A stretch of 23,957 nucleotides of DNA, taken from assembly GCA_964477065.1 (NCBI GenBank), contig CAYZCU010000013.1:1-23957 (forward strand). Direction: 5' to 3'. Position numbers and translations under genes: made by a program. The DNA is from 2-02-FULL-43-11-A sp964477065. GTDB taxonomy: Bacteria > Patescibacteriota > Microgenomatia > UBA1406 > HO2-37-13b. Positions within the stretch are counted from its first letter, which is position 1, and each line of letters starts with the position of its first letter. Below are positions 1 to 8,094 of the stretch, piece by piece. A model generated the notes under the pieces. It was given only the letters and a program-made list of their open reading frames with translations. It was not told the origin of the DNA and made no database searches.

Positions 1-46
1 CTAGTGATCTAGTGATCTAGTGATCTAGTGATCTAGTGATCTAAAA
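1..46. repeat. CTAGTGAT perfect tandem octamer array (left block)
   Basis: Five perfect head-to-tail copies of CTAGTGAT fill positions 1-40, with a degenerate CTAA start of a sixth copy at 41. The array probably continues beyond the left window edge. CTAG is usually one of the rarest tetranucleotides in bacterial DNA, so this density is striking. There is no coding potential here. Confidence 0.9.
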
Positions 47-59
47 AATTGTATCCCAT

Positions 60-99
60 CTAGATTTCTAGGTTACTAGATCACTAAGTTTCTATATCG
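60..99. repeat. 8-bp-period CTAG repeat block upstream of tRNA-Ala (plus-strand left)
   Basis: Units begin with CTAG or a one-base variant at 60, 68, 76, 84 and 92, each 8 bp apart. The base after CTAG tends to alternate A/G, giving a 16-bp super-period. Positions 60-94 recur at 220-254 with a single mismatch (a87 versus g247). The block ends directly at the 3' end of the tRNA gene. Confidence 0.85.
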
Positions 100-173
100 T
101 GGACCGGAGGGGACTTGAACCCCTGACCTCTTCACTGCCAGCGAAGCGCTCTAGCCAGCTGAGCTACCGGCCC
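100..173 (-). tRNA. tRNA-Ala (anticodon GGC)
   Basis: The minus strand folds into a full cloverleaf. The acceptor arms are GGGCCGG (167-173) and CCGGTCC (101-107), with discriminator A at 100. The anticodon stem CTTCG/TGAAG encloses the loop CTGGCAG, giving anticodon GGC for GCC alanine codons. The T arm has the usual TTCAAGT loop. The G3:U70 wobble pair, the main alanine identity element, is present. No 3' CCA is encoded, so CCA must be added enzymatically. The gene lies 83 bp downstream of alr on the same strand and could be co-transcribed with it. Confidence 0.95.
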
Positions 174-187
174 TCTTGAGATAGAAA

Positions 188-259
188 CTAGATAACTAGG
201 TTTCTAGATATCTGAATTTCTAGATTTCTAGGTTACTAGATCACTAGGTTTCTAGATTA
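188..259. repeat. 8-bp-period CTAG repeat block between tRNA-Ala and alr
   Basis: Nine units start every 8 bp at 188, 196, 204, 212, 220, 228, 236, 244 and 252. Eight begin with CTAG and the unit at 212 begins CTGA. The block is in register with the block at 60-99 across the tRNA gene (188-60 = 128 = 16 x 8). The last unit includes the alr stop codon at 257-259. It therefore surrounds tRNA-Ala with material of the same repeat family. Confidence 0.85.
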
Positions 260-1375
260 TACAACACGTCGTGGTAGAAGTGGATTTAACCACGTCAAAA
301 CTTCATAGTTGATTGTTTGACATTTTTGGGCAATCTCAAAGGTCGTAATTTCATTCTCACCCTGCTTTCCAAGTAGAACAACTTCATCCTCAACCATAAC
401 GTCTCCAACATGCGTGACATCAACAACAAACATATTCATAGCTACCCGACCGACAACTGGACAACGTACACCATGAATAAGAACCTCCCCTTGGTTTGAA
501 AGAAGTCGATTATACCCATCACTGTAGCCTTGAGGAATGACTGCAATAGTCATATCATCTTGTGCGATATAGCTTCGACCATAGCCGATTGACATACCTT
601 TGGCAATATTTTTGATCTGAGCTATGTGTGTTACCCAGCGAACAACAGGTTTCAGATCCACTTTTGATTGAAATTGCGCTTGAAGTGCCTGAGAAGGCCA
701 TCCTCCAAACAATCCAATACCTAAACGAACATGCGTATAGGTATCAATCCCGATGAGCGCACCAGCCGTTGCAGACATATGCGTCTCAATATCTGCATAT
801 CCCGCTTGTGCAACCATTTCAAGTGCTTGCTGATAGTACTCGCGTTGTTCCTGCGCATACAGGGTATCTTGCGTGTCCTCGAGATTTGCAAAATGTCCAT
901 ACACACCTCGCAGGTTCACATGTGGAAGTGTTTGTGTCAATGCAAGTATGTCATTGAGCTCATTTATATGTACGCCCTGACGTCCAAGAAGGGCATCAAT
1001 CTTTATATTCACATCAACTCTCGTTTCCAAAAATTCAGCACTTTTTTCAAGTTCCAAAAGCATCTGCGTATCATATACAAGGGGTATGCCATTGAGCATG
1101 ATTAATTTTTCGACTTCAGCTCGGGCTGTATATCCCAAAAGATAGACATCTTTTTCCGTCAAAAAACGTAGCGAGTATAATTCATCAATATCATCAACTG
1201 CCCATGCATCAACCTCATTCTCTAGTGTTTCCACTACCTCTTTGAGGCCAACACCATACGCTTGTGCTTTAACAACAGCGATAATTTTTCTCTCTGCATC
1301 TTTGCAAACATGATGGTGAAGTGTTTGGATATTGTGAAGAAGATTATCACGAATTACGTCAATATGAGCCACCAT
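257..1375 (-). CDS. alr: Alanine racemase
   Basis: This PLP-dependent enzyme interconverts L- and D-alanine in the cytoplasm and supplies D-Ala for peptidoglycan. The 372-aa product is normal length for the family. The PLP lysine lies in AVVKAQAYG (K36), the conserved SIGYGRSY segment that corresponds to the catalytic-tyrosine region is present, and the C-terminus INYEVLTWLNPLLPR matches the family's INYE.L..L..R.PR ending. The chosen ATG has no Shine-Dalgarno site. A TATACT -10 hexamer (complement of 1383-1388) lies 7 bp upstream, which predicts a leaderless transcript. A GGAGG about 25 bp upstream is too distant, and no other in-frame ATG, GTG or TTG start lies before the upstream stop. The stop codon lies in the CTAG repeat block. 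The gene diverges from dnaA across the putative origin. Confidence 0.95.
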   Translation of the reverse strand: MVAHIDVIRDNLLHNIQTLHHHVCKDAERKIIAVVKAQAYGVGLKEVVETLENEVDAWAVDDIDELYSLRFLTEKDVYLLGYTARAEVEKLIMLNGIPLVYDTQMLLELEKSAEFLETRVDVNIKIDALLGRQGVHINELNDILALTQTLPHVNLRGVYGHFANLEDTQDTLYAQEQREYYQQALEMVAQAGYADIETHMSATAGALIGIDTYTHVRLGIGLFGGWPSQALQAQFQSKVDLKPVVRWVTHIAQIKNIAKGMSIGYGRSYIAQDDMTIAVIPQGYSDGYNRLLSNQGEVLIHGVRCPVVGRVAMNMFVVDVTHVGDVMVEDEVVLLGKQGENEITTFEIAQKCQTINYEVLTWLNPLLPRRVV

Positions 1376-1810
1376 GGTGCACAGTATATCAAGAAATGAG
1401 CCTCCACTATAAACCCATGTCTATGAATAATCTTATAATAGTTATTATGAGATACAGACTTGAATGCTCCCCTCATTTAAATGCCCTGTACGAAAAAATA
1501 TTGTTGAAATGACATATGGCAGAGTCAAACATATACATGCTTCACATATCCCATTACACGTCTGAATATATGCCTTCATATGTCAGGCAGGAGTGAAGTT
1601 ATCCAGATAAAAATCCCACTAATCGGTTATCCATGAAAAGCACCAGTTTGATCTCCATGTAGGCATTCCGATAAAGGATTTCACTATATATGCTGTTGTA
1701 TCAATCTATTTAAATTGTGGATAACTTTGATAGAAATATGTGGTTGAATTGTGGATAACTTTCGGGTAAAGTTGTGGATAAGTTATCCACATTAAATTAA
1801 CTCGTTTTAG
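1376..1810. other. Probable oriC (DnaA-box cluster)
   Basis: This 435-bp gene-free stretch lies between alr and dnaA. It carries perfect DnaA boxes TGTGGATAA at 1716-1724, 1750-1758 and 1773-1781, and TTATCCACA at 1783-1791. The last two form the 19-bp palindrome TGTGGATAAGTTATCCACA. Degenerate boxes TTATCCAGA (1599-1607) and TTATCCATG (1627-1635) lie further out. The first two perfect boxes sit inside a 16-bp direct repeat, 1713-1728 and 1747-1762, 34 bp apart. TGACATATG at 1510-1518 and CATATGTCA at 1577-1585 are inverted copies. Location next to dnaA plus box clustering supports an origin, and the boxes probably also autoregulate dnaA. No gene is evident in the stretch. Confidence 0.8.
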
Positions 1811-3157
1811 ATGGACTGGACAGGCTTTATTGAACACCTCACCTCAGATAAAGAATCTGGTGTTCTTCTTCCGCTTCTCAAGAAAGCACGACTTGAATCC
1901 TTCACAGAGACTGACTGCGTCATTGAATGTGAGAACATGGGAGCCAAGATGTTTCTTGATAGCAAACGGGCTATTCTTGAAGAAATCATATTTGACTACT
2001 GTCAAAAGCACATAAGCGTGCTATTCACTGTCGCCCAGAAAAAAGTTCGCAAAACTGAAAAGAAAAAGGAGTATGAGCGCAATGCTATATCACTCCTTCA
2101 ATATCAGGGCAATCAGGAAGACAAAATCCGACAGTCTGGACTCCAAGCTCGGTTTACCTTTGATAACTTCGCTGTCTCAAACACCAATCACATGGCTCAT
2201 GCTGCCGCACAAGCTGTGTCACAAACACCCGGAACTATGTACAACCCGCTTTTTATTTATGGGGATGTTGGCGTTGGGAAAACCCATCTCTCACATGCTA
2301 TTGCAAATGGCATGCTTGCGCGAGATATTCGAAAGAAAGTTTTATATTGCACGTCTGAACAATTCACTAATGATCTCGTCGATGCTATTAAAACGAAGCG
2401 AACGCAATCAATCAGAGATAAATACCGCAAGCTCGATATTCTGATTGTTGATGATGTTCAATTTATTGCTGGAAAAACATATGTCCAAGAAGAGTTTTAT
2501 CATACTTTTAATGAAATTGTGCAACAGGGCGGGCAAATCATCATGACGTCTGATCGTCCTCCCAAAGAAATCAAAGCTTTGGAGGATCGACTTCGATCGC
2601 GCTTTTCAGGCGGACTTATTATTGATATGCAAAAACCTGATTTTGAGCTTCGTACCGCTATTGTTTTGATCAAAGCGCAGGAGCGAAATATCGATATTGA
2701 TATGATGGCTGCACAAAGTATCGCTGAGAAGATTGATGACTCACGTGAACTTGAAGGGGCATTGCTTAAGCTCCTTTCACTATCTCTCACTCAGACAGAC
2801 AGTAATAAAATCACAGCTGAGTCAGCACATCATGAACTATCACGACAAGAGCAACAACGTAAAGTAAAGATTTCACCTCAAGATATCATTCGCGCTGTTG
2901 CAACCTACTATGATCTAAAGCCAGCTCATATACGTGGTTCATCCCGCAAACAAAATATCGCTTTTGCACGACAGGTTTCTATGTATTTGCTTCGAACGAA
3001 GCTGAATCTCAATCTTGATGAGGTTGCATTTATTGTCAAAAAGAAAGATCATACAACTGTCATTCACGCTGTTGAGAAGCTGAAAAGTATGATGATGAAG
3101 GATGAGAAATTAGCCCAAGATGTCGCGCGTATTTATGAATCAGTCACCGCTTTTTGA
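1811..3157 (+). CDS. dnaA: Chromosomal replication initiator protein DnaA
   Basis: DnaA binds the DnaA boxes at the origin and opens the duplex as an ATP-bound oligomer. The 448-aa product has a short N-terminal helicase/self-interaction domain (about 1-80) and a charged linker. The AAA+ domain has Walker A GDVGVGKT (151-158), Walker B LDILIVDD (to D214-D215), a sensor-I-like TSDRP and the arginine-finger segment RLRSRFSGG. C-terminal domain IV carries the box-recognition signature KKDHTTVIHA. It lies 19 bp downstream of the DnaA-box palindrome. The start has neither a clear Shine-Dalgarno site nor a -10 at the 6-8 bp spacing seen elsewhere in the window. dnaN follows after 160 bp. Confidence 0.98.
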   Translation: MDWTGFIEHLTSDKESGVLLPLLKKARLESFTETDCVIECENMGAKMFLDSKRAILEEIIFDYCQKHISVLFTVAQKKVRKTEKKKEYERNAISLLQYQGNQEDKIRQSGLQARFTFDNFAVSNTNHMAHAAAQAVSQTPGTMYNPLFIYGDVGVGKTHLSHAIANGMLARDIRKKVLYCTSEQFTNDLVDAIKTKRTQSIRDKYRKLDILIVDDVQFIAGKTYVQEEFYHTFNEIVQQGGQIIMTSDRPPKEIKALEDRLRSRFSGGLIIDMQKPDFELRTAIVLIKAQERNIDIDMMAAQSIAEKIDDSRELEGALLKLLSLSLTQTDSNKITAESAHHELSRQEQQRKVKISPQDIIRAVATYYDLKPAHIRGSSRKQNIAFARQVSMYLLRTKLNLNLDEVAFIVKKKDHTTVIHAVEKLKSMMMKDEKLAQDVARIYESVTAF

Positions 3158-3317
3158 TGTAATCACGTACCAATGTTATACCCAAACCTTTCACACGATG
3201 TTCACATGGAGTAGAGGAGATGATTACCCTTTCATGCCAACGAAATTGCAATATCCAACCTCATGATATACACTTATGCACACACACTAGTACTACTAAT
3301 AAATATATACACGCCTC

Positions 3318-4421
3318 ATGAAATGCACCCTATTAAAAGAAACATTTGAGAATGCACTTTCTCTCGCATCTCGATTTACCTCTCATCGTGTTTCTGCAGT
3401 TCAGTCAATTCAAGGAACGAAACTGATTGTTAAAAGTAATCAGGCAACGGTTATTACAACCAATTTAAGTGATTTTTTCCAGACGACAGTGAGTGTTACC
3501 GGTGAGAAGGATGGGGAATGTGTGTTTGATAGTAAAAAGGCACTTGAATTTTTGAACTTTCTTCAGCCTGGCATGATTACAGTTGAGCTTGAAGATTCAA
3601 CAGTTCTTATTACCCAAGGTAAAACGAAAGGCCATTTTAATACTTTTCAAGGTCATGACTTTCCCGAGATCCCACATCTTGATGGTAAAACATTTACACT
3701 CGATAAGACGCTTCTTGAAAGGCTTCCTCTTGTGCTGTTTTCAGCATCTAAAGATGAATCTCGACCTATCATGACTGGTGTCTATGTCACCATCGCCCAG
3801 GGCATTCAGATGTTTGTGACGACGGACGGGTTTCGATTATCTGTATTACAACAACCACAACAAGATGATTTCCCCCAAATTATCATGCCTGCTACTATTT
3901 TCCAAGAAGTTATCCGGTTGGCTAAGTCAGAAAAGGTTGCTATGACAATCTCCCCAGAGGATAGACTTATAAAATTCACTATGGGTCAAATAGATCTCTA
4001 TTCGAGGGTAATTGAGGGTGATTTTCCTCCATATGAAAAGGTTATTCCACATGATTCAACCACAACGTGTCTCATTTCAAGGCAAGATTTTCAAAAAAAC
4101 ATACGGCTTGTTTCAATTTTTGCACGCGAACAGGCAGATGTCATTATTTGCGATATTTCCCAAGAAGGGATGCTGATCAAGCCTAAAGGTGCAACGACAA
4201 AAGATTCTCAGGTTTTTCAACCTCTTGACTCATTTGAAGGGGAACCATTGAAGATTGCATTTAATTACAAATACATTTTGGAATTTCTTAACACCGTTTC
4301 AACTGATGTCATACAAATGTCTTGTACGCATCCTGCTGCCCCAGGTGCTTTTCGCATGAAAGGCGATGATGAATATGTGCATATAATTATGCCACTACGA
4401 ACTGAAGAGACGACGGGATAA
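3318..4421 (+). CDS. dnaN: DNA polymerase III sliding clamp, beta subunit
   Basis: The dimeric ring clamp tethers DNA polymerase III to template DNA. The 367-aa length and three-domain arrangement fit the family. The segment DESRPIMTGVYV opens the second domain in the way typical of clamps, and the end HPAAPGAFRMKGDDEYVHIIMPLR matches the usual C-terminal strand ending in MPLR/MPMR. It follows dnaA, the classical order. TATACA (3306-3311) lies 6 bp before ATG with no ribosome binding site, so a separate leaderless transcript is likely in addition to any read-through from dnaA. It converges with the VirB4 gene, with a 41-bp gap and no clear terminator. Confidence 0.96.
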   Translation: MKCTLLKETFENALSLASRFTSHRVSAVQSIQGTKLIVKSNQATVITTNLSDFFQTTVSVTGEKDGECVFDSKKALEFLNFLQPGMITVELEDSTVLITQGKTKGHFNTFQGHDFPEIPHLDGKTFTLDKTLLERLPLVLFSASKDESRPIMTGVYVTIAQGIQMFVTTDGFRLSVLQQPQQDDFPQIIMPATIFQEVIRLAKSEKVAMTISPEDRLIKFTMGQIDLYSRVIEGDFPPYEKVIPHDSTTTCLISRQDFQKNIRLVSIFAREQADVIICDISQEGMLIKPKGATTKDSQVFQPLDSFEGEPLKIAFNYKYILEFLNTVSTDVIQMSCTHPAAPGAFRMKGDDEYVHIIMPLRTEETTG

Positions 4422-4462
4422 AATTCATGTCGATTGGCCATATGCACATAGTATAACACTTG

Positions 4463-6205
4463 CTATGTCTGGCTCAATGTAGCAGTTTCTTTATCTGAAG
4501 CAATGATTTTGATAGCGACATGTGACTGGCCAGCAAAGAACAAACCTTCACCGACACCAGCCGAAAGGAGAAAATGTTTTTCACCGCCAGTGAGGCTAAA
4601 AACTTCTTCAATTTTATCGATAGCGGCGGTTGATTGCTTCAAAAGTATCTGTAAACTCGAATTAGTCAAAATTGCACGACCTTCTTCGACGCTCAAGAAA
4701 TCTTCAACATCTTGGGTGATTGTTGTGAGGCCAAGTTGATACTTGCGGGCACGCTTTGCGAAACTGTGCAGGAATCGTGCAGAATCTTTTTGTTTCACGA
4801 GATACCATGCCTCGTCTACGATCAAAATGCGACGAACTTTATCTTTGCGGATTCGATTCCAAATATAGTCAAGTATGATATACATTGCGACAGGACGTAG
4901 ATTTTCTTCCAAATCACGCACACCAAAGACGGTAAAAGGATTATGAATGTCAAAATTAGATTGGCTATTAAAAATACCACTTGCGGATCCTTTAATAAAT
5001 TTCTCAAGACGAGTTGCCAGTTCAGCTGATTCTGGGGACTCAAAACTCAGTAAGACCTTATACAAATCTTCCATCAAAGGGGATGGACTCTTAAATGTGG
5101 CTGGATCTTGAGTGATCCCTTTGAGCTTATATGTCATAACAAGTGCGCGATCAAGCAGAGCGTCTTGCGAAGGCGTGAGCTCACCCATGATCACTTTCAT
5201 GAGTGAATGAAGATTTAAAATCTTGTTTGACAGCTCGTCAGGTTCAGGACTATCTGAATTAAGGTCAAAAGGATTGATTTTGTACTGTGATGACAGTGAA
5301 AATGAGACAAATTCTCCGCCAAACTGGGTACACATATTTTCATATTCGTTTTCAGGATCAATAATGATCACCTGTGTGCCCATCAGTAATTGGCGCATTG
5401 CTTCAAGCTTCACGAGAAAGGACTTTCCACCACCCGATTTTCCGAGGATAATCGAATTTGCATTCTCCAGCGTAAAGCGGTCAAAAATAATCAAACTGCC
5501 GTCGTGTTGGTTGACGCCATATAAAATTCCCTCATTGGCTGTCAATGAAGCTGTTGAGAAAGGAAACATCGTCGCTAAGGATGTCGAATCCATGTTTCGC
5601 CAGATTTTGAGTTTGTCAGCAAACATAGGAAGGCTTGATTTGAAGCCTTCTTCCATCTCAAGTGTCGCTTTTTTTGAAACGATCAGCAACGAAGAAATAG
5701 TTGATTCTAATTCTTGTGAATAGCGGTCCAATTCTTTCACTGAATCAGCTGGAATCGTGATGTAAAATCCAAGTTGAAAGAATCGCTCAGAGCCTTGTGC
5801 CAGCTCAGCTTGTAATGTCAGAGCTGTGTCAAGTTGTGTTTGCACCGTTGGATCAACGGCCTTTCCTGACTTGATTTCACTTTCAATCGTTGCCTCCATT
5901 TCGGCAATTTTTCGGCGCAAATCTTTCAAAACTTTTCCTGATTCAGTCGGATAAATAAAGAACGATATATACAACGGGTGATCATATGAGATGAGGGGAA
6001 GGAGCCAGTTTGGTGACACATAGCGTGGATATGAGGCCACAAATAATGTACGGTAATATTTTTCATCAATTTTAATGTTGTTAAAATCAACTTCGATAAA
6101 AGAGGGAGCTATCAAATCTTTGACTGACACCATGCCATTTTTGAGTAAATCACCCGCAGGTGATGTCTTAGGCTTCTCTGGTTGCTTTTTTCCAAATCCA
6201 AACAT
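4463..6205 (-). CDS. VirB4-like type IV secretion ATPase
   Basis: This is the energising AAA+ ATPase of a type IV secretion-like machine at the inner face of the membrane. The 580-aa product has Walker A GKSGGGKS (255-262) followed by the VirB4/TraC signature IIIDPENEYENMC (280-292), and Walker B RRILIVDEAWYL (D464, E465). Residues 1-220 resemble the VirB4 N-terminal region, with a coiled segment near 95-135. It is the last gene of a tight operon, starting 2 bp after the preceding stop. No VirB1, VirB6, VirB8-VirB10, relaxase or pilin gene is visible nearby, so only the core engine is encoded here. In this lineage such cassettes are sometimes linked to pili or DNA uptake, but the substrate cannot be read from the sequence. 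Confidence 0.92.
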   Translation of the reverse strand: MFGFGKKQPEKPKTSPAGDLLKNGMVSVKDLIAPSFIEVDFNNIKIDEKYYRTLFVASYPRYVSPNWLLPLISYDHPLYISFFIYPTESGKVLKDLRRKIAEMEATIESEIKSGKAVDPTVQTQLDTALTLQAELAQGSERFFQLGFYITIPADSVKELDRYSQELESTISSLLIVSKKATLEMEEGFKSSLPMFADKLKIWRNMDSTSLATMFPFSTASLTANEGILYGVNQHDGSLIIFDRFTLENANSIILGKSGGGKSFLVKLEAMRQLLMGTQVIIIDPENEYENMCTQFGGEFVSFSLSSQYKINPFDLNSDSPEPDELSNKILNLHSLMKVIMGELTPSQDALLDRALVMTYKLKGITQDPATFKSPSPLMEDLYKVLLSFESPESAELATRLEKFIKGSASGIFNSQSNFDIHNPFTVFGVRDLEENLRPVAMYIILDYIWNRIRKDKVRRILIVDEAWYLVKQKDSARFLHSFAKRARKYQLGLTTITQDVEDFLSVEEGRAILTNSSLQILLKQSTAAIDKIEEVFSLTGGEKHFLLSAGVGEGLFFAGQSHVAIKIIASDKETATLSQT

Positions 6206-6207
6206 AC

Positions 6208-6852
6208 TTATGGTGTCAAAATAATATCGGTGTAATTGCGCAATGGAGCTAACTTGGCACCTGTTGATGATGGGTTGTATAGATTGTAAAAAAGCTCAGC
6301 AATTTCTTGTTCAAACAACGGCTTCCCCCCAAGCCCTGTTTTCTTGAGTAAGCGCAGAAGGTGATCACGTTTTGGATACAAGGCAGTCTTAGCTCGTGTA
6401 AAGACATATTCTTGGTTAAGATGCTTTCCTTTTGTAGCCTCAATTCCAAGTTCAAGTGGTGAAAATGCAATAACAAAGTAAAAATTCTTTTCTAATATTG
6501 TGTTTTTCTTGACGATACTTTTAATAAAATCTTGGTATTCAAGTATTCGTTCATGCAAGATTTGATCTTGTTGCATAGCGACGCGATCTTCCAAATAGTC
6601 AAGATATGATGAAATATCCATTCGCTTAGATAAAATCAAAATTTGAATTGCAAATGAAAGGGAATTGAGGAGTGATGCATACGAATAAATCATTGCTTGT
6701 TGTTCCTCTTCAGCAAGTAACCCAAAATTCACTGCTCCAGATTCAATAATGACACAACATGAATGATCTTGAAGCATAAGAATATCATCTCGAATGGCTT
6801 CAATTTCCGTAAATTTCTGTGTCGATGATTTGACAGGTGATGTTTTTTTCAT
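6208..6852 (-). CDS. TraC-like / VirB4-N-terminal-like protein
   Basis: The 214-aa protein is encoded between the PrgI-like and VirB4 genes with 2-bp gaps on both sides, so it is translationally coupled. It has no signal peptide or convincing transmembrane helix. The core VNFGLLAEEEQQAMIYSYASLLNS, followed by a hydrophobic strand FAIQILILSKRMD and YLDYLEDRV, resembles the small TraC-like domain proteins that accompany VirB4 in Patescibacteria and the N-terminal domain of VirB4 itself. I infer that it docks the ATPase to the PrgI membrane component. Family assignment comes from motif memory and context rather than a search. Confidence 0.7.
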   Translation of the reverse strand: MKKTSPVKSSTQKFTEIEAIRDDILMLQDHSCCVIIESGAVNFGLLAEEEQQAMIYSYASLLNSLSFAIQILILSKRMDISSYLDYLEDRVAMQQDQILHERILEYQDFIKSIVKKNTILEKNFYFVIAFSPLELGIEATKGKHLNQEYVFTRAKTALYPKRDHLLRLLKKTGLGGKPLFEQEIAELFYNLYNPSSTGAKLAPLRNYTDIILTP

Positions 6853-6854
6853 AG

Positions 6855-7652
6855 CTATAAGAGTTCCTTTGAGCGTATCTGGACAGGCTCTTTTTGTGGG
6901 CCATCAACAGCTACAGTCATTGTATCAAAAAAATATGTTCCACCCAAATCCTTCGGACTCAAGACATATGTTCCGCCTGGAAGTGGATGAAATGAGGCAA
7001 AAACGCCGTTTTTATTTGTCTTTAAAATCCTCACTAATTCTCCAGCATGTGAGTTGATATAAACCATAATGTTTGGAAGGGGGAGCTCTTTATTATTCAT
7101 AACCACACCAGAAAGATACGGTTTTTCTTTATCTGTTGCCTCTGGTGAATCTTGGGGAACAGCGCTTTCCAGAGATGGATTCTGTGCCTGAGCACCAGTG
7201 GGTGTGTTTATGAGATGCTCAACGTCAGCGCGTGAGCTTTCTTGAGGAGAAGGTGTGTTTGTTGTATCGATATATGATTGCAATTTTTGTGACGCATCAA
7301 TGTGTTTATCCACAATCTGAGCATCTGCTAGGACAACAACATCCGACAAAAATTCAGGCACCGGATTTTCCTTATGCCACAAATATTGAGTTGGGTTTAA
7401 AAGTCGATACACAAGATTTTTTATCCACGAATCAAGTGGTCGCTCATTATATTTATAAAAGACGAGTATCGCTCCTCCAGCTACAACAAGAGCACTCAAA
7501 AATATATTAAGATACGGAACAGGAATGACAAAGTACAGGATGACCGCAATTCCCACAGCAAGTAAGAGATAAATAAATTCTTTGACAGTAAACCACCCGA
7601 TGAGTTTGAACTCAAATGACGTGACAGACCGCGGAATTGGATGATTCTCCAT
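6855..7652 (-). CDS. PrgI-family membrane protein with C-terminal beta-sandwich-like domain
   Basis: Residues 1-100 match the PrgI family of Gram-positive type IV secretion. A conserved stretch (FKLIGWFTVKEFIYLL) leads into two transmembrane helices at about 25-43 and 47-65, followed by NERPLDSWI and the LNPTQYLW segment. Residues 110-170 are a low-complexity Thr/Pro/Ser/Glu linker. Residues 175-265 resemble a carboxypeptidase-regulatory-like or prealbumin-type beta fold (SGVV...PLPNIMVYINS...TNKNGVF...LPGGTYVL). Simple PrgI proteins are about 100-130 aa, so this is an extended version. It is the first gene of the secretion operon. TATACT (complement of 7659-7664) sits 6 bp before its ATG, giving the operon its own leaderless promoter downstream of the HIT gene. 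Confidence 0.85.
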   Translation of the reverse strand: MENHPIPRSVTSFEFKLIGWFTVKEFIYLLLAVGIAVILYFVIPVPYLNIFLSALVVAGGAILVFYKYNERPLDSWIKNLVYRLLNPTQYLWHKENPVPEFLSDVVVLADAQIVDKHIDASQKLQSYIDTTNTPSPQESSRADVEHLINTPTGAQAQNPSLESAVPQDSPEATDKEKPYLSGVVMNNKELPLPNIMVYINSHAGELVRILKTNKNGVFASFHPLPGGTYVLSPKDLGGTYFFDTMTVAVDGPQKEPVQIRSKELL

Positions 7653-7669
7653 ACCTTCAGTATAGAAGA

Positions 7670-8074
7670 TTATAGTTTGATTTTCTGTGCGATTTCGTTG
7701 AGTACAGCGCTGTCTTCTGGTTGTGCTGGTTGGGTGAGAATGGGGTCAGCTGTATCAACATCATCATACCGGGGAATGATGTGAATATGAGCGTGATCAA
7801 GCGCTCCGTGTGTGAAATACTGAATGTATTCGGGATGAAGATGTTCTTGTTGGGATCGAGCTATGTTTCGCGCCACAGACCAATAGGTTTCAAATGGCTC
7901 AACATCATGTACCCATCGGGTATGTATCTTTGGAATGACAAGGGTGTGTCCAGGTGAAGCTGGATGGATATCTAGAAAAGCGAGAAATGTCGCATCTTCA
8001 TAGACTTTTGCACACGGAACCTCCCCTTTGATAATGGCACAATAGATGCAATGTGGGTATGGTTGTGAGTTCAT
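7670..8074 (-). CDS. HIT-family nucleotide hydrolase/transferase
   Basis: The 134-aa protein has the histidine triad HAHIHIIP (H94, H96, H98) and the typical N-terminal CIYCAIIKGEVPCAKVYED with a CxxC zinc-type pair. Family members hydrolyse or transfer nucleoside monophosphates from substrates such as AMP-lysine or dinucleoside polyphosphates; the substrate cannot be assigned. I chose the ATG at 8074 because homologues begin just before the CIYC motif. An upstream ATG at 8110 would add 12 unlike residues and overlap trxB. It diverges from trxB across only 20 bp. The secretion operon starts 17 bp after its stop. Confidence 0.9.
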   Translation of the reverse strand: MNSQPYPHCIYCAIIKGEVPCAKVYEDATFLAFLDIHPASPGHTLVIPKIHTRWVHDVEPFETYWSVARNIARSQQEHLHPEYIQYFTHGALDHAHIHIIPRYDDVDTADPILTQPAQPEDSAVLNEIAQKIKL

Positions 8075-8094
8075 ATGTGCTACAATCTTACCAT

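Noticed and set aside
1..259. CRISPR array.
   Set aside because: The repeat period is 8 bp with no unique spacers of 25-40 bp and no cas genes; it is a short tandem satellite.
100..1375. Functional link between alr and tRNA-Ala because both concern alanine.
   Set aside because: Adjacency and common strand are real, but a regulatory connection (such as a T-box leader) is not visible; chance is the simplest explanation.
5223..5723. 166-aa open frame opposite the VirB4 gene.
   Set aside because: Ser-rich low-information sequence fully antisense to the VirB4 coding region.
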